From positions 2,920,660 to 2,984,659 of the forward strand of contig NZ_CP007441.1 in the NCBI RefSeq assembly GCF_000590475.1: a stretch of 64,000 nt of DNA, given 5' to 3'. A program made the translations under genes and the position numbers. The notes below the pieces were generated by a model that did no database searches, was not told the DNA's origin, and saw only the letters and a list, made by a program, of their open reading frames with translations. The DNA is from Stutzerimonas stutzeri (GTDB taxonomy: Bacteria; Pseudomonadota; Gammaproteobacteria; Pseudomonadales; Pseudomonadaceae). Positions 52,615 through 60,551 of the stretch are shown piece by piece. Within the stretch, counting starts at the first letter, position 1. The number at the start of each line of letters is the position of its first letter.

Positions 52615-53601
52615 TCAGCCGCGGGGCACTACAATCAGCCCGGCGCGCTCGCCGATCGAGACGTCGGCCAGTGGAAACAGGATATGCGCGCCCGCCTCTT
52701 CGACGACCCAGCGAACACCGCCTTCGTCTTCTGCCAGCAGCGTACCGAGTGGTAACGCGGTGAAATTCTCGATATCGGTCGGTAGGCGCAGGACGAACTG
52801 TTCGCTGCGTTTGATGATCTCCCGCACCAGCCGAAACTTCATCAAGGGTCGTGGCGGCTTTGTCTGCACAGGCTCAGTCGCCTCGATCCAATGCCGGGCG
52901 GCCCGCAGAAAGTCACCAAGACAATCAGGCCAGACGCTGCCAGGCGCCTCGGCCAACTCTACGGTGAAAGCCTCGGCACCGTGACAAGTTGCGGTGTGGG
53001 CGCTGAAGGTAGCGGAGGATTGTTCTTGCAGCAGCACCGCATCGACCGCCGAGTACTGAAGACGCATCAGGCTTTCAGGAGAAACTTTTCTGTCGGCCAC
53101 CCACGGGCAGATCGCGAATTGCAGCAGCTTCGAAGCACGCATGGCCGAGTGCAGGTCGTAGTGCCAGCGGCGACGACCCGGCTCGCGGAAGAATCCCGCC
53201 ACCAGTGCTTCGAGCTGCGATGCACGGCGAGCCTCGTCAGTGGAGCCGTTAGCATGTTTGCCACAGAAAAGCCGATTCAGATCCTGACCGGCCCGGCGCA
53301 CGCCCTGACGCATCGCGGGCGGATTACAGAACAGCAGCAACAGCCGGGCACGAGGGCGGATTTCGCCGCATCCGATCGCTTGTGTCAGACGATCGAGCAG
53401 TTCGATCGGGACGACCTCGCAGCCGTGCACGCCGGCGGAAAACACGAGATCCAGCCCCGCGTCTTGACCGTCCGCCGGCGTGACCTCAAGCACGCCTTCG
53501 CCCAGCCATTGCAGCTTGGCACCGTCGGCGGTGAATTGGATCTTTTCCAGCGGCTCACGTCCGGCCAGTGTCAGCTCGAGCAGGCGACCCAGCGTCAGCA
53601 C
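52615..53601 (-). CDS. astE: Succinylglutamate desuccinylase AstE
   Basis: AstE hydrolyses N-succinylglutamate, the last step of arginine succinyltransferase (AST) degradation. The protein has the zinc site of the AstE/aspartoacylase family: His and Glu in GVHGCEVVPIELLD and His in WHYDLHSAMR, plus the catalytic Glu in AFTVELAEAPGS. I prefer the GTG at 53601 (VLTLGRLLELTLAGREP), which gives 328 residues, starts 10 bases after the upstream stop and fits the family. ATGs at 53652/53655 would overlap that gene. The other AST genes are missing nearby. Confidence 0.85.
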   Translation of the reverse strand: MLTLGRLLELTLAGREPLEKIQFTADGAKLQWLGEGVLEVTPADGQDAGLDLVFSAGVHGCEVVPIELLDRLTQAIGCGEIRPRARLLLLFCNPPAMRQGVRRAGQDLNRLFCGKHANGSTDEARRASQLEALVAGFFREPGRRRWHYDLHSAMRASKLLQFAICPWVADRKVSPESLMRLQYSAVDAVLLQEQSSATFSAHTATCHGAEAFTVELAEAPGSVWPDCLGDFLRAARHWIEATEPVQTKPPRPLMKFRLVREIIKRSEQFVLRLPTDIENFTALPLGTLLAEDEGGVRWVVEEAGAHILFPLADVSIGERAGLIVVPRG

Positions 53602-53611
53602 GTCGGAGCCG

Positions 53612-53899
53612 TTAATGCTCGTGGTCGCAGTCCGGCCCGTGTACGTGATCATCATCGGCGGACTCGACCGGCTCCATCTCCAGCTCCAGACTAACGAGGT
53701 TGGTGGCCAGCGGACGCAGCAGCAGGTTGGCGTATTCGGTGTCGCCATCTTCTACATCGACTCCGATCATCAGCTGGTTGTTGCCGACCTGTTGTATCCA
53801 GACTTCCCGGCCCTGCCACATCACGGCAAAACGGGTGCAGGACGTCTCCAGCTGGGTGCCGTCTACGTCTTCCAGGATCAGTTGCAGACTATCGCTCAT
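53612..53899 (-). CDS. Small PA0900-like protein with His/Cys-rich tail
   Basis: The 95-residue protein has a beta-rich N-terminal part (LQLILEDVDGTQLETSCTRFAVMWQGREVWIQQVGNNQLMIG region) and a short C-terminal tail, HVHGPDCDHEH, that looks metal-binding. In P. aeruginosa a small gene (PA0900) lies between aruB and aruE, so this is probably its counterpart. The tail matches the N-terminal unit of the SEC-C protein at 35597-35788. Function unknown. Confidence 0.75.
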   Translation of the reverse strand: MSDSLQLILEDVDGTQLETSCTRFAVMWQGREVWIQQVGNNQLMIGVDVEDGDTEYANLLLRPLATNLVSLELEMEPVESADDDHVHGPDCDHEH

Positions 53900-53965
53900 G
53901 TCAGATTCCTAATGAATAAAGTAAGCAGGACAGGCAACTGCCCTGCCGAGAGTAAGGCCTGCGCC

Positions 53966-55186
53966 TCAGGCCTGGGCCAGTTTTGCAGCAGCATGCTCGA
54001 AGCGTGCAAGGCCTTCCGCAATGTCAGCTTCTTCAATGATCAGGCTCGGCGCCAGACGGATCACATCGGGTCCGGCCTGCAAAATCATCAGGGCTTCTCG
54101 TTCAGCCGCATCGAAGATCTCTCGCGCGCGCCCTTTCCATGCATCGTCCAGCACGCAGCCAATCAGCATGCCCATGCCGCGCACTTGACCGAACAGCCCG
54201 TAACGCTGCCCGATTTCCAGCAGCCCGTGCTTGAAACGTTCGTGCCGGTCCTTGACCCCGTTCAGCACCTCGGGCGTATTGACGATATCGACCACTGCTT
54301 CAGCCACGGCGCACGCCAGCGGGTTACCGCCGTAAGTGGTGCCGTGGGTGCCAACGCTAAAATGGGCTGCAATCTCATCGGTGGTCAGCATCAAGCCGAT
54401 CGGAAACCCACCACCGAGGCTCTTGGCGTTGGTCAGGATGTCTGGCGTGACACCATAGTTCATGTAGGCAAACAGCTCACCGGTGCGACCCATGCCTGTC
54501 TGAACCTCATCGAAGATCAGCAAGGCGTTGTGCTGGTCGCACAGCTTGCGTGCACCTTCCAAATACGCCTGCTCAGCCGGCAGAACGCCGCTTTCACCCT
54601 GGATCGGCTCCAGCACCACGGCACAGGTTTTGTCCGAAATCGCAGCAGAGAGCGCATCGAGATCGTTGTACGGAACGTGGCTGATGCCTTGAATTTTCGG
54701 CCCGAAGCCGTCGGAATATTTCGGCTGGCCACCTACGGTCACCGTAAATAACGTGCGGCCGTGAAAACTATTAACCGCCGAGATGATCTCGTTTTTTTCC
54801 GGCCCATGGTTGTCGTGAGCATAGCGGCGAGCCAGCTTGAAAGCCGCTTCGTTGGCTTCGGCGCCAGAGTTGCAGAAAAACGCCCGGTCGGCGAAGGTTG
54901 CGGCCGTGAGCTTCTTTGCCAGACGCAGCGCCGGCTCATTGGTAAAAATATTGGAGATGTGCCAAAGCTTGCCAGCCTGTTCGGTCAGCGCGGCCACCAA
55001 TGCCGGATGAGCGTGGCCGAGCACATTGACGGCAATGCCACCGGTGAAGTCGATCAGCTCTCGCCCGCTTTGATCCCATACTCGCGAACCCTCGCCGCGC
55101 ACGGGGATGAAAGCGGCGGGTGCGAAAGTGGGAACAATGACCTGGTCGAAATCAGCGCGTTCTACCGGGGTGTGCGGGGCGGACAT
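53966..55186 (-). CDS. aruC: Succinylornithine / acetylornithine aminotransferase AruC
   Basis: This PLP-dependent class-III aminotransferase acts on N-succinylornithine in arginine catabolism and, in Pseudomonas, also on N-acetylornithine in arginine synthesis. The 406-residue protein has the PLP-binding FCNSGAEANEAAFKLARRYA, the DEVQTGMGRTGELFAY stretch with the cofactor Asp, and the Schiff-base Lys in TNAKSLGGGFPIG near residue 252. GGAG is nine bases before the ATG at 55186. It is separated from astE by only the small PA0900-like gene. Confidence 0.92.
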   Translation of the reverse strand: MSAPHTPVERADFDQVIVPTFAPAAFIPVRGEGSRVWDQSGRELIDFTGGIAVNVLGHAHPALVAALTEQAGKLWHISNIFTNEPALRLAKKLTAATFADRAFFCNSGAEANEAAFKLARRYAHDNHGPEKNEIISAVNSFHGRTLFTVTVGGQPKYSDGFGPKIQGISHVPYNDLDALSAAISDKTCAVVLEPIQGESGVLPAEQAYLEGARKLCDQHNALLIFDEVQTGMGRTGELFAYMNYGVTPDILTNAKSLGGGFPIGLMLTTDEIAAHFSVGTHGTTYGGNPLACAVAEAVVDIVNTPEVLNGVKDRHERFKHGLLEIGQRYGLFGQVRGMGMLIGCVLDDAWKGRAREIFDAAEREALMILQAGPDVIRLAPSLIIEEADIAEGLARFEHAAAKLAQA

Positions 55187-55217
55187 CAGGACTCTCCTGC
55201 GATGCGACACGAATAGG

Positions 55218-55246
55218 AAATAAAACGCCCCACCATGGCGGGGCGT
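55218..55246 (-). terminator. Terminator after the crotonase gene
   Basis: On the minus strand ACGCCCC/GGGGCGT forms a stem with an 8-base CCATGGTG-like loop, followed by TTTTATTT. It lies between the crotonase stop and the aruC ATG, so aruC needs its own promoter. Confidence 0.8.
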
Positions 55247-55303
55247 TGCATTCGCAGTTTAAACGCAGCCCGCCGGGAATGGGCGGTCCGGTGAAAATTC
55301 TCT

Positions 55304-55999
55304 TCAGGGCGCGACCGAGTGCTGCTGGTCCAGCTCGATTGCCCGATCCAGAGTTTCGAGCAAGGCCTTGCGCGCCTTTAGCTTGGTATTCTTGTGCGCC
55401 GTCATGTTGATCTTTTTCAACTGAACGGCGATCGCCTTGGCCACGTCGATCAGTTCACCGGCCGGCACGATTTTGTCGAGGAAACCTGCCTCGAGCGCTG
55501 CCTGCGGATTGAAAATTTCGCCGTTGATTACCGAACGCTGGAACGCGGGTTTGGTCAGGCGATCCCGTGCGATTTCGATGCCTGAATGATGCATCGTCAT
55601 ACCGATCTGGACTTCGTTGAGGCCAATATTGAACGCACCTTCGACGCCAATGCGGTAATCGGCCGAGAGCAGGAGAAACGCACCCTTGGCGATAGCGTGG
55701 CCTGGACAGGCAACGATGATAGGGAACGGGTGAGCGAGCATCCGTCGGCTGAACGTCGAACCGACGGACACCAGGGCGATCGCGTTTTCCGGGCTCGAGG
55801 TCATCACCTTGAGGTCATAGCCGCCGGACAGAATCCCCGGCTGGCCGGTGAGAATCATCACGGCGCGGTCCTGCTCGGCGCGATCGAATGCGGCATTGAG
55901 CGCGTCGAATACAGCGGGAGACAACGCGTTGACCTTGCCGTTGTTCAGGGCCAGCGTGGCGATGCCGTCTTCGAGTTCGTAAGAAACCAGATCACTCAT
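55304..55999 (-). CDS. Enoyl-CoA hydratase/isomerase (crotonase) family protein
   Basis: The 231-residue protein has the crotonase fold: ATLALNNGKVNALSPAVFDALN (split as ATLALNNGKVNALS and PAVFDALN), oxyanion loop GGYDLKVM near residue 60, and second loop GHAIAKGAFLLLSADYRI near residue 105. The usual catalytic Glu positions are replaced (GAFLLL; NEVQIGMTM), so it may be an isomerase or act on an unusual substrate. It stands alone with its own terminator. Confidence 0.87.
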   Translation of the reverse strand: MSDLVSYELEDGIATLALNNGKVNALSPAVFDALNAAFDRAEQDRAVMILTGQPGILSGGYDLKVMTSSPENAIALVSVGSTFSRRMLAHPFPIIVACPGHAIAKGAFLLLSADYRIGVEGAFNIGLNEVQIGMTMHHSGIEIARDRLTKPAFQRSVINGEIFNPQAALEAGFLDKIVPAGELIDVAKAIAVQLKKINMTAHKNTKLKARKALLETLDRAIELDQQHSVAP

Positions 56000-56132
56000 G
56001 ACGAATATTCCTTGTTAGAAGTCCGCAGACGTTACTCAGCGCGACCCGCGAGGTAAAGCGCCGTGACTGACTGGCAAGTCATGGATTGCAGACTGAGATG
56101 TGCGAGAAAGCCGGCGTACAGGGAGCGCTGGC

Positions 56133-57437
56133 TCAGTTATCAGCTGGCTCGGGCTCGAGTTCGAGCACGGCAAGCAGCTCAGGGTGCAAAATAGTCTGCA
56201 ACTGCGGATCGGCGATGAACAGACCGTAGGATCCATCAGAAATACCGCTGCTAATCCGATAGGGCGTTCCGTCGGCATCGACGGTCAGCTGAGAAAGATC
56301 AAGATAACGTGGCTCACATGGATTCTTATCCGCGTCACGCATGACAACTACCTTGGGCCGGAGATGGAGCTGCTGATGCTTCTCTAGCACCAGCGCGACT
56401 TCACCCGTGTGCAGTTCAACCAGCGTCCCTACGGGGAAGACGCCTAGCCAACGAATGAATTCCTGTACCAGGCTTTCGTCGAATTGTAGGCCGGAACCGC
56501 TGCGAAGCACGTCGTAGGCAGCCTGAATTGGTCGCGCATCGTCATAGGCGCGGTGGCTGGTGATCGCATCGAAGGCATCGACAATGGTAATAACCCGTGT
56601 CATGAACGGGATCTGATACTGCGCGAGCCCTTGCGGATAGCCCCGGCCATCCAAGCGCTCATGGTGGCCATAAGCAGCCTGGACCGCTACGGCGGGTATG
56701 TCATCCTGGTTGCACAGCGCCTGATACCCGAATTCCGGGTGGAGCTTGATGTGATCGAATTCTTCCTGGGTGAGTTTGCCCGGCTTATTGAGAATGGCAG
56801 GATCAATCTTCATCTTGCCGACATCGTGTAACAGCCCGGCGATGCCCAGCATTTCTATTTTGTCGTCAGGCAGTCCCAGATGGGTACCGAAGCCCATCGC
56901 CAGAATGGAAACGGATAGACAGTGCAGGCTGGTATACACATCCTGTGACTTCAAGCGCGTCAGCCAAAGCATGGCACTTTCGTTACGCAGCATGCTTTCA
57001 AGATTGCGCTTGACCAGAGCCTGGCAAGCCTTGGTGTCGATCGCGCGTCCCTGCTGAACATCCAACAGCACCTGGTCCAATAATAGTGCGCTGCTGCGAT
57101 AGGCCTCACGCGCTTCGTGAACCTCCAGCGAGAGCGGAATACGGGGCATCGTACGTTTCACCCGGAGCGGTGTTGCCGATGGTGCGATTACCTGGCCTTG
57201 GTCGACCAGCATTCGACGGGTGTCATCGACGAACACATAGTCGCAGCGCTCGCGCACCGCCTGGATGTGTTCGAACTTGAGCAGGGGAAAACCCTGGAAC
57301 AGAAAATCCGTTTGACGCCAAGGTCTATCCAGCTCGCAGATGTACATGCCGAGTTCCAGATGACTGACGTGCAGACGGCGCTTTGTGGCGACCTCCACTA
57401 CGTCGGGCCGCTTACGCCTGCTTTTGAATAACTTCAT
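56133..57437 (-). CDS. HD-GYP cyclic-di-GMP phosphodiesterase with DUF3391 domain
   Basis: The 434-residue cytoplasmic protein has an N-terminal DUF3391 region (residues about 18-140) and an HD-GYP domain. The metal-binding His-Asp is at 204-205 (LLHDVGK), and the HHERLDGRGYP motif at 258-268 is intact, so c-di-GMP hydrolysis is expected. A C-terminal part of about 95 residues (VGTLVELHTGEVALVLEK onward) is common in this group. The true start is the ATG at 57437, not the TTG before it. It opposes the diguanylate cyclase at 3.8 kb in activity. Confidence 0.93.
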   Translation of the reverse strand: MKLFKSRRKRPDVVEVATKRRLHVSHLELGMYICELDRPWRQTDFLFQGFPLLKFEHIQAVRERCDYVFVDDTRRMLVDQGQVIAPSATPLRVKRTMPRIPLSLEVHEAREAYRSSALLLDQVLLDVQQGRAIDTKACQALVKRNLESMLRNESAMLWLTRLKSQDVYTSLHCLSVSILAMGFGTHLGLPDDKIEMLGIAGLLHDVGKMKIDPAILNKPGKLTQEEFDHIKLHPEFGYQALCNQDDIPAVAVQAAYGHHERLDGRGYPQGLAQYQIPFMTRVITIVDAFDAITSHRAYDDARPIQAAYDVLRSGSGLQFDESLVQEFIRWLGVFPVGTLVELHTGEVALVLEKHQQLHLRPKVVVMRDADKNPCEPRYLDLSQLTVDADGTPYRISSGISDGSYGLFIADPQLQTILHPELLAVLELEPEPADN

Positions 57438-57665
57438 CAAGCCTTTCCTGGCTCTTCATATTCATTAAGTTTGATTGCGTTGAAGCTGGCACCGAAGCCA
57501 TAGGCGTTGGAACCCTAATGAAACGATAGGTTCATCGCCACTACCGCTTAACCAGTATTCCAACGACGCCTTAACCACATGAAAAAACTAAAAAACTTTT
57601 TGCCATCCGCAAGCTCTTCGGCTACATTAGCGCGCCTCGACAGACATCAAACCCCGTCGAGATCC

Positions 57666-57755
57666 GGTGAGGTGTCCGAGCGGTTGAAGGAGCACGCCTG
57701 GAAAGTGTGTATACGAGAAATCGTATCGTGGGTTCGAATCCCACCCTCACCGCCA
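57666..57755 (+). tRNA. tRNA-Ser(GGA)
   Basis: The 90-base gene folds as a class II tRNA. The acceptor arms are GGTGAGG (57666-57672) and CCTCACC (57745-57751), with G discriminator and encoded CCA (57753-57755). The T-arm is GTGGG-TTCGAAT-CCCAC and the anticodon GGA is at 57700-57702 in CCTGGAAAG. A long variable arm ending in ACGAGAAATCGT is the serine-type mark. It reads UCC/UCU codons. Confidence 0.97.
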
Positions 57756-57765
57756 GATCGAACAC

Positions 57766-57788
57766 AAAGCCCCGATTATCGGGGCTTT
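57766..57788 (+). terminator. Terminator after tRNA-Ser
   Basis: AAAGCCCC/GGGGCTTT forms a perfect 8-bp stem with a 7-base loop, 10 bases past the tRNA end. It is palindromic and could also act for the minus strand. Confidence 0.85.
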
Positions 57789-57882
57789 GTCGTTTCAGGC
57801 CACCACATCGCTGTTCAGTGATCAGAACACTCAATGTAGGCGCTTACAGCAGACCCTATCCAATTGATAGCTGACCTGCTGC

Positions 57883-58422
57883 TCAATTTCCCGCACCGGC
57901 GGCAGCTCCTCCCGAACTTCCTGCTCCAATGCCGGCACCACGGCCGTTACTGCCGGATGTTCCGATTCCACCCGAAGACGTTCCGCCGCTGGGTGTGGCG
58001 TTTCCATTGGCACCATTATTAGGGATCGGTTGTACTGGAGTGCCGGTAGTTGTTGAGCGACCGGGCTCCACCGTAGAGCTTCCTGGACCAGTGGTAGTGA
58101 TGGGTGCGCGATTGTTGTTCGGTGGCGCGACACCCGACGTGGCGTCATTACCAACCGGAGCCTGATTGGGTTGCGTCGAGCGATTACCGATCGCAGTGTT
58201 CGGCGGGTTTGCTCCTGCTGAACCGAGACCAGTATTCGAATCGGCAGCATTGCCAGGCTCCCGCGCAGCATTGATATCGCGCCCGATCTGTTGCCGATTC
58301 TCTTCCATGTTGGCACCAATCTGATCGCGCTCTTGCTGCAACGTCATGTTCTCTTCTTCGGCAGCTACCCCTCCTGAGACGGTCAGGGTCAACAGCAATG
58401 CCGGAACGCCAAGCTTGTTCAT
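57883..58422 (-). CDS. Secreted low-complexity protein rich in Gly, Asn, Pro, Thr and Ser
   Basis: The protein (about 179 residues) has a clear signal peptide (NKLGVPALLLTLTVSGGVAA) and a short charged helix (EEENMTLQQERDQIGANMEENRQQIGRD region). The last 130 residues are disordered and rich in Gly, Asn, Pro, Ser and Thr. GGAG lies nine bases before the ATG at 58422. No conserved domain is apparent. It may be a surface or matrix-linked protein. It stands alone between tRNA-Ser and the rhodanese gene. Confidence 0.65.
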   Translation of the reverse strand: MNKLGVPALLLTLTVSGGVAAEEENMTLQQERDQIGANMEENRQQIGRDINAAREPGNAADSNTGLGSAGANPPNTAIGNRSTQPNQAPVGNDATSGVAPPNNNRAPITTTGPGSSTVEPGRSTTTGTPVQPIPNNGANGNATPSGGTSSGGIGTSGSNGRGAGIGAGSSGGAAAGAGN

Positions 58423-58737
58423 GGGTGAGTCTCCAGTTTTGAAGTTCACCCTAATAGACAACGGAAAAAGCAAAGCTATGCGCGGCATACACGCAACTCA
58501 GCGGGGCACAGCCCTATTAAAGAATGCTCCTGGTCCGCAAATTGCTTAGTTAACTTCCTGACACTGGAGAAGCAAGCGTTAGGCTGAGCAAGTCTGTAAA
58601 GCGGAACAGATCTTTGCCACCTCGTTTATTTCCGTGCAGCACACTTCAACACCTAGGACGCAAACCCTTTCATTAAGGTGCGATGGCACTCGGACTCCCG
58701 AAGTCTGCGTCTGAATAAAAAATACAAGGCCGCTACC
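58423..58737. other. Interval upstream of the small membrane ORF
   Basis: These 315 bases contain the promoter of the low-complexity gene on the minus strand. I see no further gene; a minus-strand frame at 58579-58764 is short and unremarkable. Confidence 0.35.
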
Positions 58738-58833
58738 ATGTTTAAGCACAAGAAAATCAGGCAAGCGACAATGATCCTGCTGGCCACCGCAGTCATTCTG
58801 ATCCTGCCGAATCTGACCCGTTTAATCAGTTGA
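58738..58833 (+). CDS. Possible 31-residue single-span membrane protein
   Basis: A short open frame encodes a basic N-terminus (MFKHKKIRQ) followed by one hydrophobic helix (ATMILLATAVILILPNL) and a short tail. AAGG lies eight bases before the ATG. It ends 30 bases before the rhodanese gene on the same strand. The composition (positive inside, one helix) fits a real small membrane protein, but without comparison to other genomes this is uncertain. Confidence 0.45.
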   Translation: MFKHKKIRQATMILLATAVILILPNLTRLIS

Positions 58834-58863
58834 CTACCGGCACGGAACGGCGGAGATACGCTT

Positions 58864-59217
58864 ATGCATCGCATGTTTTGGTTGCTGATGGCGATGACCG
58901 GACCTGTATTTGGCGGAGAAGTCGATCAGCCGGCCGCGCTGATGGCACTGCAACGCGCTGACGTCGTTCTGCTCGACGTTCGCACCGAAAAGGAGTACGC
59001 CGAAGGTGCCCTGCCCGGCGCAACGCGAATCGAGACCCAGTATCTCGCCGAACGCATTACCAGTGTAGCGCCCGACAAGGACGCTCCGGTCGTACTCTAC
59101 TGCCGCAGCGGCCGTCGCTCATCTGGCGCGCAAGATCTGCTTCGTGAACTGGGTTATAGCCAAGTCATTAACGCTGGCGGTTATCAAGACTTGAAAGCCG
59201 TCGTGCCGCCTCGCTGA
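58864..59217 (+). CDS. Periplasmic single-domain rhodanese
   Basis: The 117-residue protein has a short signal peptide (HRMFWLLMAMTGPVFGG) and a rhodanese domain with the active-site loop CRSGRRS near residue 80 and the DVRTEKEYAEGALPGA start. Like PspE it is expected in the periplasm and may move sulfane sulfur, for example to cyanide or thiols. GGAG precedes the ATG at 58864 by eight bases. It may be cotranscribed with the 31-residue ORF. Confidence 0.9.
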   Translation: MHRMFWLLMAMTGPVFGGEVDQPAALMALQRADVVLLDVRTEKEYAEGALPGATRIETQYLAERITSVAPDKDAPVVLYCRSGRRSSGAQDLLRELGYSQVINAGGYQDLKAVVPPR

Positions 59218-59380
59218 CAGCGCCATAGGGTTCGCCGCAACGCCCAGTACCGCCCTTCGCCTGCCCCCCTACAGTCACCTCCTCTTCATTTTTTGCGGGA
59301 ACTAATACGCAACAGTGGCTTACTGAAAAAGGAGCCACTGTTTCAGCGCTTGGTCGCGCATACCTGGAGGATTCCAACCG

Positions 59381-60502
59381 ATGAATTGGGACGTGATGTT
59401 GAACGAAAGGCTTTGGATCAACATCGCCATAATCGCTGGCGTCACGATTGTCAGCTACCTCGTCCTGCAGACCATTCTGCGGATTATTACCAACCGTCTG
59501 CGAAAGATGAGCAAAGGGTCCAGGAGCGGCTTCGTCGCCATTGCGGCGGAGATGCTCAGCCGCACCAGCCATTTGCTGTTGATAGCCCTTTCGCTGCTGA
59601 TCGCATTGAAGGTTGTCAAACTGCCAGATCGCTGGGAGTCGGCGATGTCCCACGGTTGGTTCATCGCCCTCGCCTTTCAGATCGCGTTGTGGATGGATAC
59701 CGCCGTTCGGCTGTGGATGGAAAGTCTGAATCGTGACGGCAAAGCACGAAACCCGGTCACCACGACGATCATCGGCATCATGATCCGCATCGTCATCTGG
59801 ACGATGATGCTGCTCTCGATTCTGTCCAATCTGGGCGTGGATATCACCGCCATGGTCGCCAGCCTGGGCGTCGGCGGTATCGCCATCGCGTTGGCGGTGC
59901 AGACTTTGCTCAGCGACGTCTTCGCATCGCTGTCCATCGGCGTGGATAAGCCCTTCGAGATCGGGGATTTCGTGGTATTCGGTGAAGTAGCCGGGAACAT
60001 CGAACACATCGGCCTCAGGACAACGCGCATCCGAGCATTGAGCGGCGAGCAGATCGTCTGCGCCAACTCCGAGCTGCTCACGCAGATACTGCACAACTAC
60101 AAGCGCATGAACACGCGGCGCATCGTGTTCAAGTTCGGGATTACCTACAACACGCCTTCAGACAAGGTGCGCGAGGTGTCCGCGCTGGTAAAGCAAATCA
60201 TCGACGGGCTGGATAACGCCAAGTTCGACCGTGCGCACTTCCTCGCCTTCGACGACAGCCAGCTCACGTTCGAGGTCGTCTACATCATGCAGGTGTCGGA
60301 CTACAACGCATACATGGACACTCAGCAGGAAATCAATTTGCAGCTACTCGATGGCATTCGCGAGATGGGCTTGCAGTTCGCCTTCCCGACCCGCAGTGTC
60401 GAGTTCATTGGCGGCAGCTTCCCCGAGCTGACCGTCGCCGGGCTACCGAAGGAAACGCCTGCGGCCAACCAGGAAGCCCAAAGCGCGCTGCCGAACGGGT
60501 GA
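59381..60502 (+). CDS. MscS-family mechanosensitive channel
   Basis: The 373-residue protein has four N-terminal helices (IAIIAGVTIVSYLVLQTIL; LLLIALSLLIALKV; WFIALAFQIALWM; IVIWTMMLLSILSNLGVD). The pore-lining TM3-like GVGGIAIALAVQTLLSDVFASL near residue 162 is typical of MscS, followed by the beta domain (DKPFEIGDFV) and a C-terminal alpha/beta region. It protects against hypo-osmotic shock. CTGGAGG lies ten bases before the ATG. It converges with acsA. Confidence 0.9.
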   Translation: MNWDVMLNERLWINIAIIAGVTIVSYLVLQTILRIITNRLRKMSKGSRSGFVAIAAEMLSRTSHLLLIALSLLIALKVVKLPDRWESAMSHGWFIALAFQIALWMDTAVRLWMESLNRDGKARNPVTTTIIGIMIRIVIWTMMLLSILSNLGVDITAMVASLGVGGIAIALAVQTLLSDVFASLSIGVDKPFEIGDFVVFGEVAGNIEHIGLRTTRIRALSGEQIVCANSELLTQILHNYKRMNTRRIVFKFGITYNTPSDKVREVSALVKQIIDGLDNAKFDRAHFLAFDDSQLTFEVVYIMQVSDYNAYMDTQQEINLQLLDGIREMGLQFAFPTRSVEFIGGSFPELTVAGLPKETPAANQEAQSALPNG

Positions 60503-60551
60503 CAGCGGCGACGGCGACGGCCACAACGACCGGCGCCGTCACTCGCTCAAC

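Noticed and set aside
57831..58319. Minus-strand 162-codon frame overlapping the low-complexity secreted gene
   Set aside because: The alternative frame at 57883-58422 has a signal peptide and ribosome binding site; this one is a shifted reading of the same repeats.
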